Below, piece after piece: positions 1 through 11,575 of a stretch of 60,065 nt of DNA. Location: positions 1-60,065 of the forward strand of contig NZ_JANJOU010000035.1 in the NCBI RefSeq assembly GCF_024594815.1. Direction: 5' to 3'. The first letter of the stretch is position 1. The number at the start of each line of letters is the position of its first letter. The notes below the pieces were generated by a model. The model saw nothing but the letters and a program-made list of their open reading frames with translations. It did no database searches and was not told the origin of the DNA. Source of the DNA: Roseomonas populi (GTDB lineage Bacteria; Pseudomonadota; Alphaproteobacteria; Acetobacterales; Acetobacteraceae). Both the position numbers and the translations under genes were made by a program.

Positions 1-201
1 TACCACCGTCTCTCAGGGTGAAGAGCAACAGCGAGAAGAACGGGTACCAGAAGACCGGACGGAAAAGAGGTCGGCCAGCGGGATCGTCCTACAGGCGGGC
101 TGAGCCAACGGCCCGCGCCACCACATCGTCCCGCTGAAGACGTTTCTGCTTTGCCAGGAGAGCTGACACTTCATCTTGGTTGCAACAATGGGGATCTCGG
201 C

Positions 202-993
202 ATGAGCGTCGCTGCGAAGGAGCTAGAGCAGTTACTCGAGATCATGGTGCGCCTTCGCGCACCGGACGGCTGCCCCTGGGACCGGGTACAGGACTTCGCG
301 TCGATTGCGCCCTACACCGTTGAGGAAGGCTATGAGGTGGCTGAGGCCATCGGCCGGGGTGATCGGGCAGCGCTGAAGGACGAATTGGGCGACCTACTGT
401 TCCAGGTGGTCTATCACGCGCAGATGGCCGAGGAGGAAGGCCGCTTCGGCTTCGCCGATGTGGCAAAATCAATAAAAGACAAGATGATACGCCGGCATCC
501 TCATGTTTTCGGAGAGGAAGCTGCCCGGGATGCGGAGGCCCAGACCGAGGCCTGGGAGGTGCAGAAGGCGGCCGAGCGCGCGGCTCGGGCCGAAACGGGC
601 ACGCTGGCCGGGGTGGCGGTGAACCTCCCTGCCCTCACCCGCGCGCTGAAGCTGACGCGCCGGGCGGCACGGGTAGGATTCGATTGGCTGGACGCCCAGG
701 CAGTGCTGGAGAAGCTGGACGAGGAGGCCGGCGAGTTGCGGGCGGAACTGGCCGGGGCCGATCCGGCGCGGCTGGCGGACGAGGTGGGCGACCTGCTCTT
801 CGTGGTGGCCAACTTGGCCCGCAAGTTGGACCTTGACCCGGAGACCTGCCTGCGCGGGGCGAATGCGAAGTTCGAGCGGCGCTTCGGCGCAGTGGAAGCC
901 GGGCTCGCGGCGGAAGGCCGTGGGCCGGCCGATGCTTCCCTGGAGGAGATGGAGGCGCTCTGGGGAGCGGCGAAGCGGGCCGAGCGGGGCTAG
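202..993 (+). CDS. mazG: Nucleoside triphosphate pyrophosphohydrolase MazG
   Basis: MazG hydrolyses (d)NTPs to the monophosphate and pyrophosphate and acts as a cytosolic house-cleaning enzyme. The 263-residue product has the family's two tandem MazG domains: the first carries PYTVEEGYE and DELGDLLFQVVYHAQ with RHPHVFG after it, the second carries DEEAGELRAEL and DEVGDLLFVVANLAR. These Glu/Asp sets are the expected Mg-binding residues. I start at the ATG at 202 because the 17 residues encoded from a TTG at 151 do not resemble the family and the domain starts directly after this ATG. The gene converges with the phosphatase gene on the other strand; the CTAG at 990-993 supplies both TAG stops. 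Confidence 0.95.
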   Translation: MSVAAKELEQLLEIMVRLRAPDGCPWDRVQDFASIAPYTVEEGYEVAEAIGRGDRAALKDELGDLLFQVVYHAQMAEEEGRFGFADVAKSIKDKMIRRHPHVFGEEAARDAEAQTEAWEVQKAAERAARAETGTLAGVAVNLPALTRALKLTRRAARVGFDWLDAQAVLEKLDEEAGELRAELAGADPARLADEVGDLLFVVANLARKLDLDPETCLRGANAKFERRFGAVEAGLAAEGRGPADASLEEMEALWGAAKRAERG

Positions 994-1826
994 TCGCCCA
1001 GCAGGACCGCCCTCGCCTCCTCCCAGCTCGCGCGGTCCGGGGTGCAGATCAGGCCGCCGGCGCGATCCGTCGCCGGGACGTAGGGAGTGCCGTCGAAATG
1101 GGCGGCGTAGCCTCCGGTTTCCCGGTGGATCAGCCAACCGGGCGCGTGGTCCCAGGGCATGAGCCGGTTGTAGAGCGAGAGATGGATGTGGCCGGTCGCC
1201 AGTAACCGATACTCGTGGGCGGCGCAGCCGAGCTGCCAGGTCTTGGCGAGTCGGGGCAGACGGGCGGCGACATGGCTCTTCAGCGGCTCCTGCAGGTAGC
1301 CATAGGAGACGCAGCCAGTCATCCGACTCACGGGCACGGCAGACGCCACGCGCAGGGCAGGGCCGCGGCACCCGTCCTCGCCGGTGAGCCAGGCCCCCTC
1401 GCCCTCTGCCGCGGTCAGCGTGTCCGCTCCGACCGGATCATGGACCCAGGCGGCGACCACGCGGCCCTCGACGAAGGCGGCCGCCATGCAGCCGAAGATT
1501 GCCATCCCCGCGGCGAAGTTGGCGGTGCCGTCCACCGGATCCACGACGAAGGCGAGTGGCGCGTCGGACAAGCGTGAGGACAGGGCGGGGTCTGCGGTGC
1601 AGGCCTCTTCCCCCACCACGAGGCAGCCGGGAAAGCGCTCCGCCAGGGCGGCGGTGATGACGCGCTCGGCGCCCTCGTCGGCGTCCGTCACCATGTCCAG
1701 CGGCCCGGACTTGGTGCGGATGTCGGCGGCAGCAAGGCGGCGATAGCGCGGCAGAATCTCGGCCCGGGATGCGGCGCGGAGAATTCCGTCCACCTCCGCC
1801 AGGGCGGCGGCATCGAAGTGAGTCAC
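990..1826 (-). CDS. Inositol monophosphatase family phosphatase
   Basis: A 278-residue Mg-dependent phosphatase of the inositol monophosphatase superfamily. The metal-binding motifs are all present: GEE at residues 72-74, DPVDGTANF at 96-104 and WDHAPG at 225-230. Family members dephosphorylate inositol phosphate, histidinol phosphate or 3'-phosphoadenosine 5'-phosphate, and the sequence alone does not tell which. The start is the GTG at 1826, which overlaps the TGA of hflX as GTGA (1823-1826), implying translational coupling. A longer open frame runs upstream inside hflX but is unlikely to be used. Confidence 0.85.
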   Translation of the reverse strand: MTHFDAAALAEVDGILRAASRAEILPRYRRLAAADIRTKSGPLDMVTDADEGAERVITAALAERFPGCLVVGEEACTADPALSSRLSDAPLAFVVDPVDGTANFAAGMAIFGCMAAAFVEGRVVAAWVHDPVGADTLTAAEGEGAWLTGEDGCRGPALRVASAVPVSRMTGCVSYGYLQEPLKSHVAARLPRLAKTWQLGCAAHEYRLLATGHIHLSLYNRLMPWDHAPGWLIHRETGGYAAHFDGTPYVPATDRAGGLICTPDRASWEEARAVLLGD

Positions 1827-3100
1827 TTGGCGCGCTGTCCTGTTTCCTGGCCCGATCCATGCCCGGACATGCCGGCGAAGCGGTCGCGGTTGGCGGGGGA
1901 GAGGCGGACGGAGAGGCGGATGCCGTCCTCCGCATCCTCCCGCTCGACCACCTCGCCGTGCTCGTACAGCCATGCCAGGCCGGCGCCGTCTTCCGGGGCC
2001 AGGGTGAAGTGCTCCGTGACCATGCCCGCGGCGAGGCGCTCGTCCAGCAGCAGGCGCAGAGTCTCCAGTCCCTCGCCCGTGAGGGCGGAGACGGCAACGG
2101 TGCCCGGCAGAGGCGGGGGCGGCTCCTCCAGCAGGTCGGTCTTGTTCAGCACCTCGATCACCCGGCCTTCCCAGGCCTCGTCGAGCGCGGCGTCGGGGCC
2201 GGAGGCGAGGTCGTTCAGCACCTCCAGCACGTCGGCGCGCTGGGCGGCGCTGTCGGGGTGCGCCACGTCGCGGACGTGCAGGATGATGTCGGCGGCCGCC
2301 ACCTCCTCCAGCGTGGCGCGGAAGGCCTCCACGAGCTGGGTCGGCAGTTCGGAGATGAAGCCCACCGTGTCCGAGAGGATGACGGTGCGGCCCGACGGCA
2401 GGCGAATCGCCCGCATGGTCGGGTCCAGGGTCGCGAAGAGCTGGTCCTGGGCGTAGACGCCGGCGCCGGTCAGGGCGTTGAACAGGGTGGACTTGCCGGC
2501 GTTGGTGTAGCCGACCAGCGCCACGACGGGGTACGGCACCTTTGTGCGGGCCTTGCGGTGCAGGCCGCGGGTGCGGCGCACCTGCTCCAGCTCCTTCTTC
2601 AGCTTCACGATCCGCTCGTCGATCAAGCGGCGGTCGATCTCGATCTGCGACTCACCGGGGCCGCCGAGGAAGCCGAAGCCGCCGCGCTGCCGCTCCAGGT
2701 GGGTCCAGGAGCGGACGAGACGGGTGCGCTGGTAGGAAAGGTGGGCGAGCTCGACCTGCAGCGAGCCCTCCTTCGTGCGGGCGCGCTCCCCGAAGATCTC
2801 GAGAATGAGGCCGGTGCGGTCGATGACCTTGCAGCCCCAGGCGCGCTCCAGGTTGCGCTGCTGCACGGGGCTCAGGGCGGCGTCCACGACGGCCACTTGC
2901 ACCCCCCGCTCGGCCATGGCGGCGCGGGCAGCCTCGACCTGGCCCTCGCCCAGCAGGGTGCTGGGGCGGCGGGCCCGGAGGGGGAATATCGCGGTGTGGA
3001 CGATGGCGACGCCGATGGAGGCGGTCAGCCCGACCGCCTCGCCCAGGCGGGCATCGGCGGCACGGGTGGCGCCCCGGCCATCGGTGATCCCCCGCTCCAC
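1823..3100 (-). CDS. hflX: Ribosome-associated GTPase HflX
   Basis: HflX is a GTPase that binds the large ribosomal subunit and splits stalled or heat-damaged ribosomes. The 425-residue protein has the N-terminal HflX domain, the Gly-rich [19 protein letters not shown] segment at about 140-158, and a complete G domain: P-loop GYTNAGKS at 197-204, DTVGF at about 244-248, NKTD at 319-322 and a SALTGEG G5 motif. The start is a GTG at 3100. It lies 64 bases downstream of hfq on the same strand, the hfq-hflX order common in Proteobacteria. Confidence 0.95.
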   Translation of the reverse strand: MERGITDGRGATRAADARLGEAVGLTASIGVAIVHTAIFPLRARRPSTLLGEGQVEAARAAMAERGVQVAVVDAALSPVQQRNLERAWGCKVIDRTGLILEIFGERARTKEGSLQVELAHLSYQRTRLVRSWTHLERQRGGFGFLGGPGESQIEIDRRLIDERIVKLKKELEQVRRTRGLHRKARTKVPYPVVALVGYTNAGKSTLFNALTGAGVYAQDQLFATLDPTMRAIRLPSGRTVILSDTVGFISELPTQLVEAFRATLEEVAAADIILHVRDVAHPDSAAQRADVLEVLNDLASGPDAALDEAWEGRVIEVLNKTDLLEEPPPPLPGTVAVSALTGEGLETLRLLLDERLAAGMVTEHFTLAPEDGAGLAWLYEHGEVVEREDAEDGIRLSVRLSPANRDRFAGMSGHGSGQETGQRAK

Positions 3101-3164
3101 AAGGCTCGGGGGTCGTTCCCAGGGCAGGATGACGGCGGCAGGAGTTGGTCCCCCTGCCCCCGGT

Positions 3165-3509
3165 TCAGTCGTGGCTTCCGACAGGGCTTGGCTCGCGAGG
3201 TGTGAGGGTCATGGTGGTCTCTCGGATGGGCTGGCCAGCCTGGGTGGGCTGCGGGGCAGCTGCCCCGGCGCCGGCGGATGCGGCATCGAAGAGCATGATG
3301 GGTGCGCCCGGCATCACGGTGCTGATCGCGTGCTTGTAGACGAGCTGGGTGTGCCCGTCGCGGCGCAGCAGCACCGAGAAGTTGTCGAACCAGGTGATGA
3401 TGCCCTGCAGCTTCACGCCGTTCACCAGGAAAACGGTGACGGGAGTTTTGCTCTTGCGAACATGGTTCAGGAACACGTCCTGCACGTTCTGGGACTTCTC
3501 GGCAGCCAT
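3165..3509 (-). CDS. hfq: RNA chaperone Hfq
   Basis: Hfq is the hexameric Sm-like chaperone that pairs small regulatory RNAs with mRNAs. The 114-residue protein opens with the Hfq N-terminus ([20 protein letters not shown]), followed by the Sm1 region with [15 protein letters not shown] and the Sm2 motif YKHAISTV. The C-terminal tail from about residue 75 is Ala/Pro/Thr-rich and longer than in minimal alphaproteobacterial Hfq. It is followed by hflX. A GC-rich hairpin lies in the leader at 3540-3562. Confidence 0.97.
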   Translation of the reverse strand: MAAEKSQNVQDVFLNHVRKSKTPVTVFLVNGVKLQGIITWFDNFSVLLRRDGHTQLVYKHAISTVMPGAPIMLFDAASAGAGAAAPQPTQAGQPIRETTMTLTPREPSPVGSHD

Positions 3510-3539
3510 TGGCTGATGTCCTTCTTCTTTGAAGTCGCC

Positions 3540-3562
3540 CGGCCCCCTTCGATGGGGGGCCG
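3540..3562 (-). promoter_or_regulatory. Hairpin in the hfq leader
   Basis: CGGCCCCC at 3540-3547 and GGGGGCCG at 3555-3562 form a perfect 8-base-pair stem with a 7-base loop. It lies 30 bases before the hfq ATG and about 90 bases after the stop of the upstream phosphatase gene. There is no T run on the minus strand, so it may be either a weak terminator for the upstream operon or a structured hfq 5' leader. The assignment is inference. Confidence 0.4.
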
Positions 3563-3653
3563 TGGCCTCACGGGCGCGGCTTTTGTTCGCGGGCCGGCCT
3601 GCGCCTGCCCGCCCCGCCGGGGCGCGCGTCCTCGCCCCTGGGGAGGGCCAAAC

Positions 3654-4331
3654 TCACCCGGCCGTGGGCAGCTTGTCCAGCGCGGATAAAGCATCCGTCA
3701 TCTGCGCGGGCGTGATGAAGTGCAACGCGGGGCTGGCCTGCGCCGGGCCGCCATCATGCGCTGCATCGCCCAGCAGCACGGGCACGCAGCCGGCACGGCG
3801 GGCGGCATCCATGTCCAGGGCGTTGTCGCCGACGTACCATACCGCCGCGCCGGGCGAGACGCCGCAGGCGGCGCAGGCCACGCGCATGGGCATGGGATCC
3901 GGCTTGTCGGCCGCGCAGTCTCCGGCACCGACCAGGGCGCGGAACAGGGGTGTCCAGCCAAGATGGTCGGCCTCGGCGCGCAGGAGGGAGCCGCCCTTGT
4001 TGGAGAGGACGGCCATTGGGGCGAACCGAGCGGCCCGGCGCAGCGCGAGTTCCACGCCGGGCATGGGGCGCAGCACCTCCAGGTGGGTGGCGCGGACAGC
4101 GGCGTAGAAAACGTCCCGCGCGTGCTCCCAGCGGTCCCCGAAAATGGCGGGGAAGCTGTCGCGCAGGGACTTCCGCACGCGCCCCTTCACCTCCTCCAGC
4201 GTCCATTCCGGCAGGCCGGCGTCGCGGAAGGCGGCGTTGAGGCCGGCGCGGATGGCGGGCCAGCCGTCGGCGAGGGTGTTGTCCCAGTCCCAGACGATAG
4301 CGGCCGGCCTGAGCAAGGTAGGGCCGCTCAT
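3654..4331 (-). CDS. HAD-family hydrolase (phosphoglycolate phosphatase-like)
   Basis: A 225-residue haloacid-dehalogenase-superfamily phosphatase. Motif I is DWDNTLAD near residue 14, with the nucleophile Asp and general acid Asp two residues apart; motif II is LSNK; motif III is the Lys of DKPDP; motif IV is GDNALDMDAA. The helical cap between motifs I and II is of the Gph/PGP type, but the substrate cannot be read from the sequence. The ATG at 4331 overlaps the stop of the aminotransferase gene as ATGA (4328-4331). Confidence 0.85.
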   Translation of the reverse strand: MSGPTLLRPAAIVWDWDNTLADGWPAIRAGLNAAFRDAGLPEWTLEEVKGRVRKSLRDSFPAIFGDRWEHARDVFYAAVRATHLEVLRPMPGVELALRRAARFAPMAVLSNKGGSLLRAEADHLGWTPLFRALVGAGDCAADKPDPMPMRVACAACGVSPGAAVWYVGDNALDMDAARRAGCVPVLLGDAAHDGGPAQASPALHFITPAQMTDALSALDKLPTAG

Positions 4332-5203
4332 GCGGCGTTGCGCGGCGCGCCCTTCGCGTGGCGGGCGAAGATGTCGAAGAGGCGGCGGGAGACCGGGCCG
4401 GGCTTGCCATCGCCCACCGGCTTCCCGTCGATGGAGAGGACGGGCTTCACGAAGGAGCCGGCGGAGGTGATGAAGGCCTCCCTCGCGCGGGACAGCTCGT
4501 CGAGCGAGACGGAGCGTTCCTCCGCGCGCAGGCCGTTCTCCGCCATCTCGGCCAGGAGGGCGGCGCGGGTGCAGCCCGGCAGGATCTCGTGGCTCAGGGG
4601 CGGGATGCGGATCACGCCGTTCTCGTCCACGGCCCAGAAGCTCGTTGCCGCGCCCTCGGTCACCACCCGCGTGGCGGGGTCGTAGAGGATCGCCTCCCCT
4701 GCCCCGGCCTCCTTCGCCGCCTGGCGGGCCAGGACGTTGGGCAGGAGGTTCACGCTCTTGATGTCGCGCCGGGCCCAGCGGTGGTCGGGGTGGGTGATGG
4801 CAGCGATGTTCCAGCCCTCGATCGTCTCGGGATAGGCCGGCGCGCGGCGGGCGGTGATCACGAGGCTGACCGGCGGTGCGACCTTCGGAAAGGCGTGGTC
4901 CCGCCGCGCGACGCCGCGGCCGACCTGCATGTAGACGAGGCCGTCCCCGGTGATCCGGTTCCGGCGCACCACCTCGCGCAGCACCAGCCGCAGCGTGGCC
5001 AGGGGCATGGGCATGGCAATGCGGATTTCGCGCAAGGACCGCTCCAGCCGGGCGAGGTGAAGGTCCTCGTCGAGGAAGCGGCCCGCGTGGATCTGCACCA
5101 CCTCGTAGATGCCGTCGCCGAACTGGTAGCCGCGGTCCTCGATGTTCACGCAGGCGTCGCGCTGGGCGACATAGCACCCGTTCACGTAGGCGATGCGGGA
5201 CAC
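4328..5203 (-). CDS. dat: Class IV aminotransferase, probable D-amino-acid aminotransferase
   Basis: A 291-residue PLP enzyme of fold type IV, the family of D-alanine and branched-chain aminotransferases. The N-terminal EDRGYQFGDGIYEV motif is typical of D-amino-acid transaminases. The PLP lysine is expected at Lys149 in the motif DIKSVNLLPNV, and TEGAATSFW follows as the phosphate-binding segment. Dat interconverts D-alanine and D-glutamate for peptidoglycan precursors; an aminodeoxychorismate lyase or branched-chain role is possible but less likely. It lies 80 bases after ntrX and overlaps the next gene by 4 bases. Confidence 0.82.
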   Translation of the reverse strand: MSRIAYVNGCYVAQRDACVNIEDRGYQFGDGIYEVVQIHAGRFLDEDLHLARLERSLREIRIAMPMPLATLRLVLREVVRRNRITGDGLVYMQVGRGVARRDHAFPKVAPPVSLVITARRAPAYPETIEGWNIAAITHPDHRWARRDIKSVNLLPNVLARQAAKEAGAGEAILYDPATRVVTEGAATSFWAVDENGVIRIPPLSHEILPGCTRAALLAEMAENGLRAEERSVSLDELSRAREAFITSAGSFVKPVLSIDGKPVGDGKPGPVSRRLFDIFARHAKGAPRNAA

Positions 5204-5283
5204 GGACTACCTTTCGAGCCGGGGAAACAGGGCTCCGTCCCTACTCCCCGCCGGGAGCCCTGGCCAGGGGCCAGGAGAGGGCG

Positions 5284-6670
<1,387 letters not shown>

Positions 6671-6681
<11 letters not shown>

Positions 6682-8947
6682 GGCGCAGCATCTCCGTTCC
6701 CTGTTCCTGCATACCCTGGGGCAATCCGTCCCGCTCCGCCGTTTCTCTCGGGGGCGCCTCGTCCAGGGGCAGAGTGAGGGTGGCCCGGGCTCCCCCATCC
6801 GTCCCGTCCGCGAGCGCCAGCCCGCCGCCATGGTCCTCCATGATCTTCTTCACGATGGCAAGCCCAAGGCCGGTGCCCTTGGCCTTGTGAGTCACATACG
6901 GTTCCGTGAGCCGCTCCCTCTCGCCATCCCCGGGCAGGCCGATGCCGTTGTCCTCCACGGAGACGTGAAGCCAGCCCGGGACGGCGACCAGATCCACCGT
7001 CACGCGGCCGCCCACCTCGCCCTCCGGCCGCATGGCGATCGCGTCGGCGGCGTTCTGGAGCAAGTTGGTCAGCGCCTGGTTCATCAGGCGGCGGTCGCAG
7101 CGGACGGAAAGGGGCTCGTCCGGCGCGTTCAGGGCGTAGGTGATGGCGGGATGGGCGTCCCGCTGCAGGACCAGCGCCTCCCGGACCAGCTGGCAGGGGT
7201 TCTCCGGGCGGATCACGGGCTGGGGCATCCGGGCGAAGGCCGAGAACTCGTCCACCATGCGGCCGATGTCGCCGACCTGGCGCACGATCGTGTCCGTGCA
7301 GGCGCGGAAGGTATCGGGGTCGTCGCTGATCTGCTTGAGGTAGCGCCGCTTCAGCCGCTCCGCCGAGAGCTGGATAGGGGTGAGCGGGTTCTTGATCTCG
7401 TGCGCGATGCGGCGCGCCACGTCCGCCCAGGCGGCCATGCGCTGGGCGGAGAGAAGGGCGGTGATGTCATCGAAGGTCAGGACGTAGCCGGACAGGCCGC
7501 CTGCATCGAACTCCGCGCCGATCCGGGCCAGCAGGGTGCGGCGGCCGGAAGGGCCCATGATCGGGATCTCCTCCGTCCGCGGCTTCTCCGGCATGGCCGC
7601 GGCGGCAGCGAGGATGCCGCGGAACTCCGGCGCCACTTCGGACAGGGGCTGGCCGACGGCGGCTTCCAGGTCCTGGCCCAGCAGCTCGCTGGCCGGGCGG
7701 TTCGGCAGGTTGATGCGGCCCGCCGCGTCCAGGCCGATCACGCCCGCCGAGACGCCGGCCAGCACGCTCTCGGTGAAGCGGCGGCGGTCGTCCAGCTGGC
7801 GATAGGCCTCCAGCAGCTCGCTGCGCTGGGCGGCCAGCTGGTTCGTCATGCGGTTGAAGGCGCGGGAGAGGGAGCCGACCTCGTCGTCCGGCCGCCCCTC
7901 CTCCACCCGGACGGAGAGGTCGCCTCCCCTCACCCGCTCCGCCGCGTTGATGAGGCGGGAGATGGGCCGGGCGATCTGGTTCGCCATGACGAGCCCGATC
8001 AGGACGGCTGCCAGCAGCACCAGCAGGGTGGCGATCGCGAAGATCATCACGAAGGTGATCTGCAGGCCGGAGCGATTGCGATCGAGCTGGTCGTATTCCT
8101 GGAAGGCCAGCTCGGTGCGCTGCATGTGCTCGATGATCGAGGGATCGAGCGGGCGGCCGATGATGAGCATCAGCCCCGGCTCGATATCGAGCGCGACGAG
8201 GCCGCGGACGCGCCCCTCCTCCCCCTCCGGCTGGAGCACGGCGACATCGCCCTGGCGGGCGATCTCCATCGCCCAGGCCGGAGGCGGCTCCACCACCAGG
8301 GTGCTACCGAGGCCGGCATTGGCGATGACCCGGCCGAGAACCGGCTCGAAGACCGAGGCTTCGGTCAGCCCGCGCAGCGCGGTGTGGGTGGCGAGGACCC
8401 GGCTGAACCCGACCGTGTTGTCCGGCAGAAGGGGCGCGGCGCGGTTCAGGTCGGCGGCCATGGCCAGGGCGTCGGCGCGGATGGTGTTCCGGTTCTCGTC
8501 CAAGTAGGCGCGGGACGCGACGAGGCTCGCCTCCAGCGTGTCCCGCACCTTGTCCGAGAACCAGGCCTGGATGCCGAGCTGGAAGAAGACGGTGGCGAAG
8601 ACCGCCACCAGCATGGCCGGCACGACGGCGACCCCGCCGAGGAGGAGGACGAGGCGGACATGCAGGCGCGACCCCGCACTGCCCCGCCGCCGCTCAACCC
8701 AGACGCGGACGAGGCGGCCGGCGAGGCTGGCCGCCAGGAGCAGCACGAAGCCGGCATTGACGAGGACGAGGCCGGCGGTCTGGCCCGGGGTGATGTCGCC
8801 GAAGGGGCTGCCACCGGCCAGGACGGCGAAGGAGGCGATGCCGACAGCCAGCGCGCCGATGGCCAGGGCGAGCGTCATCCCCCGGCCGAGGAGCAGGTCC
8901 GCCAGCCGGCGGGGAAGGCTCTTCGACGGGCGCGGATCCCTTCTCAC
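6671..8947 (-). CDS. ntrY: Membrane sensor histidine kinase NtrY
   Basis: A 758-residue inner-membrane sensor kinase that phosphorylates NtrX. Hydrophobic segments at about 24-46, 57-80, 98-122 and 297-322 fit the NtrY topology, with an extracytoplasmic region between the third and fourth. HAMP (about 325-375) and PAS (about 390-500) domains follow. The phospho-acceptor His516 is in IAHEIKNPL, and the ATPase domain has NLLQNAADA, DNGIGLPG and GTGLGLAI boxes. The start is a GTG at 8947. It lies 10 bases downstream of ntrC. Confidence 0.95.
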
Positions 8948-8957
8948 GGGTGCGGCA

Positions 8958-10403
8958 TCACGAGAGGCCGCGCACCACGGGCAGCTCCAGCTCCCGGATC
9001 TTCTTGCGCAGCGTATTGCGGTTCAGGCCGAGCATGGCGGCGGCCTTGATCTGGTTACCCCGGGTATTGGCCAGGGCCAGGCGCAGCAGCGGGCGCTCCA
9101 CCTCCGCCAGCACCCGCTCGTAGAGGTCGCGCACGGGCATGCCGTCGCGATGGGCGCTCATGAAGGTCGCGAGGTGACGTTCCACCGCCTGCTCCAGCGT
9201 CTCGGGCGTGGAGGGGGCGGCGGGGGTGCCGGGGGCGGGCTCGGCCTCGGACAGCTCGGCCGCCACCGCATCCTCGCCGATCACCTCCTGCGGGTAGAGG
9301 GCAGCGAGGCGCCGCATCAGGTTCTCCAGCTCCCGCGCGTTGCCGGGCCAGGGATGGGCCTTAAGCCGCTCCACCGCGTCGTTGTCCAGCGATTTGGCGG
9401 GCAGGCCGGCCGCCTTCGCGCGGTCCAGGAAGTGGCGGGCGAGCAGGGGAATGTCCTCCGCGCGCTCCCGCAGGGGCGGCAGGCGGATGGGGACGACGTT
9501 CAGGCGGTAGAACAGGTCCTCGCGGAACACGCCGGCGCGGATGGCCTGTCGCAGGTCACGGTGGGTAGCGGCGACGATGCGGACATTCGCCTTGATCGGG
9601 GTCCGGCCGCCGACGGTGGTGAACTCGCCCTCCTGCAGCACGCGCAACAGGCGGGTCTGCGCCTCCGGCGGCATGTCACCGATCTCGTCGAGGAAAAGGG
9701 TGCCGCCAGCCGCCTGCTCGAAGCGCCCAACCCCGCGGGCCATGGCGCCGGTGAAGGCGCCGCGCTCATGCCCGAACAGCTCCGCCTCGATCAGGTCGCG
9801 CGGGATGGCCGCCATGTTCACGGCGACGAAGCTGCCGGAACGGCGGCGGGAATAGTCGTGCAGGGCGCGGGCGACGAGCTCCTTCCCCGTGCCGCTCTCG
9901 CCCGTGATCATCACCGTCAGGTCGGTCGTCGTGAGTCGGGCAACGGTGCGGTAGATCTCCTGCATGGCGGCGGAGCGGCCGACGAGGGGCAGGCGCTCCT
10001 CCTCCGCGCCCTCCTCCTCCTGCTCGGGCGCGGCAGCCGGCGCGGCCAGGGCGCGCTGGACGAGGGAGATCAGGTCCTTCAGGTCGAAGGGCTTGGGCAG
10101 GTAGTCGAAGGCGCCGCGCTGGGCGGCCTTCAGCGCGGTGGCGAAGGTGGACTGCGCGCTCATCACCACCACGCGCAGCTCCGGGCGCACGCGGCGGATG
10201 CGGGGCACCAGGTCCAGCCCGTTCTCGTCCGGCATCACCACGTCAGTGATGACGAGGTCGCCCTCCCCGTCCTCCACCCAGCGCCAGAGCGTGGCGGCGG
10301 AGGAGGTGGCGCGCACGTTGTAGCCGGCCCGGCCGAGGGCCTGGGCAAGAACGGTGCGGATGGCGCGGTCGTCATCCGCGATAAGGATGGTGCGTTCGGT
10401 CAT
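8958..10403 (-). CDS. ntrC: Nitrogen regulation response regulator NtrC
   Basis: Sigma54-dependent activator of nitrogen-assimilation genes, phosphorylated by NtrB under nitrogen limitation. The 481 residues include a receiver with Asp54 in [10 protein letters not shown], an AAA+ domain with Walker A GESGTGKE (168-175), an intact GAFTGA loop (215-220) and FLDEIGDMP, and a C-terminal Fis helix-turn-helix with [20 protein letters not shown]. It lies between ntrB (21 bases upstream) and ntrY (10 bases downstream). Confidence 0.97.
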   Translation of the reverse strand: MTERTILIADDDRAIRTVLAQALGRAGYNVRATSSAATLWRWVEDGEGDLVITDVVMPDENGLDLVPRIRRVRPELRVVVMSAQSTFATALKAAQRGAFDYLPKPFDLKDLISLVQRALAAPAAAPEQEEEGAEEERLPLVGRSAAMQEIYRTVARLTTTDLTVMITGESGTGKELVARALHDYSRRRSGSFVAVNMAAIPRDLIEAELFGHERGAFTGAMARGVGRFEQAAGGTLFLDEIGDMPPEAQTRLLRVLQEGEFTTVGGRTPIKANVRIVAATHRDLRQAIRAGVFREDLFYRLNVVPIRLPPLRERAEDIPLLARHFLDRAKAAGLPAKSLDNDAVERLKAHPWPGNARELENLMRRLAALYPQEVIGEDAVAAELSEAEPAPGTPAAPSTPETLEQAVERHLATFMSAHRDGMPVRDLYERVLAEVERPLLRLALANTRGNQIKAAAMLGLNRNTLRKKIRELELPVVRGLS

Positions 10404-10424
10404 TCTTCTTCTTGGGAAGAGGGG

Positions 10425-11564
10425 TCAGGCAGTCTGGCGGGCCCGGGCGCGGCCCTGGGGCTGAGGGGCGCTGGCGGGCGGCTTGGCGAGGGAGAGGCGG
10501 AAGACGGTGCGGCCGGGGCGGCTCTCGCACTCGATCAGCCCGCCATGGTCGGCCACCAGCTTGGCGACGAGCGCGAGGCCGAGCCCCTGCCCGCCCCTCT
10601 TGGTCGTGATGAAGGGATCGAAGAGGCTGGCGCGCACCTCCTCGTCGATCCCCGGGCCGTTGTCGCGCACCGTCACCTCCAGCGGCAGGTGCACCCGCTC
10701 CCGCGAGCCGGGAATGGCGAGGCGCACCCCGTGGCGGTAGGCGGTGGTGAGCACGATCTCGCCCTCGCGCGGGTCCACCGCCTCGGCGGCGTTCTTCACG
10801 AGGTTCAGCAGCACCTGCACGAGCTGGTCCCGGTTGCCCCAGACGGGCGGGAGGGAGGGGTCGTACTCCTGCAGGATACGGAGGTGCGCGGCGAAGCCCG
10901 TGCCGGCGATGCGGCGGACATGGTCCAGCACCTCGTGGATGTTCACCGCCTCCCGCTCCAGCGGGCGCTCGGAGAACATGTCCATGCGCTCCACCAGGTC
11001 GCGGATGCGGTCCGCCTCGTCCTGGATGAGGACGCAGAGCTCCCGGTCATCCTCGGAGGCCGCCTGTTCCAGCAGTTGGGCGGCGCCGCGAATGCCGGAG
11101 AGCGGGTTCTTCACCTCGTGCGCCAGCATCGCGGCCATGGCGCTGGCGCCCCGGGCGGCGCCGCGGAAGTTCATTTGCCGGTCCAGCTTCTGGGCGGTGG
11201 AGCCGTCCTGCAGCGTCAGCACCACCGCGCCCGGCATCTCCGGCAGTGGCGCGCCGTGGGCAGCCACGCCCTCCCGGTGGATGCGGGGGGAATGGAGGAT
11301 CAGGTCGTGGTCGGAAATCGGTGCGTCCGCGGCGCGAACCTGCCGGACCAGGGCCGGGAGCCGGGAATCCTCCGGCAGCAGGTCCGTCAGGTGCATCTGG
11401 GCGAGGCTTGCCGTGGAGAGGCCAAGGAAGAGCTCCGCCGCCGGGTTGGCGAAGCGGAAGCGCTCCCGCTCGTCCAGCAGCACCACGGGCACTGGCAGGG
11501 CGGAGAGGAGCTGCGCGGTGCCGGGAAGGTCGGTGGCCGCGAGGGAGTTCAAGCTGTCAGGCAT
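10425..11564 (-). CDS. ntrB: Nitrogen regulation sensor histidine kinase NtrB
   Basis: Cytosolic kinase/phosphatase for NtrC, normally controlled by PII protein. The 379-residue protein has an N-terminal PAS domain (about 15-125), the phospho-acceptor His149 in MLAHEVKNPLSGIRG, and an ATPase domain with NLVKNAAEAV, DNGPGIDEEV and GGQGLGLAL. No membrane segment is seen. The ATG at 11564 lies 11 bases beyond the dusB stop, so dusB-ntrB are very likely co-transcribed, as in many Proteobacteria. Confidence 0.95.
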   Translation of the reverse strand: MPDSLNSLAATDLPGTAQLLSALPVPVVLLDERERFRFANPAAELFLGLSTASLAQMHLTDLLPEDSRLPALVRQVRAADAPISDHDLILHSPRIHREGVAAHGAPLPEMPGAVVLTLQDGSTAQKLDRQMNFRGAARGASAMAAMLAHEVKNPLSGIRGAAQLLEQAASEDDRELCVLIQDEADRIRDLVERMDMFSERPLEREAVNIHEVLDHVRRIAGTGFAAHLRILQEYDPSLPPVWGNRDQLVQVLLNLVKNAAEAVDPREGEIVLTTAYRHGVRLAIPGSRERVHLPLEVTVRDNGPGIDEEVRASLFDPFITTKRGGQGLGLALVAKLVADHGGLIECESRPGRTVFRLSLAKPPASAPQPQGRARARQTA

Positions 11565-11575
11565 GCCGCGCCTCC

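Noticed and set aside
1-150. Minus-strand membrane-like segment (PLFRPVFWYPFFSLLLFTLRD) running off the left edge
   Set aside because: A TAG interrupts the frame near position 97 and no start codon with a ribosome-binding site was found after it. It could be a gene fragment, but too little is visible.
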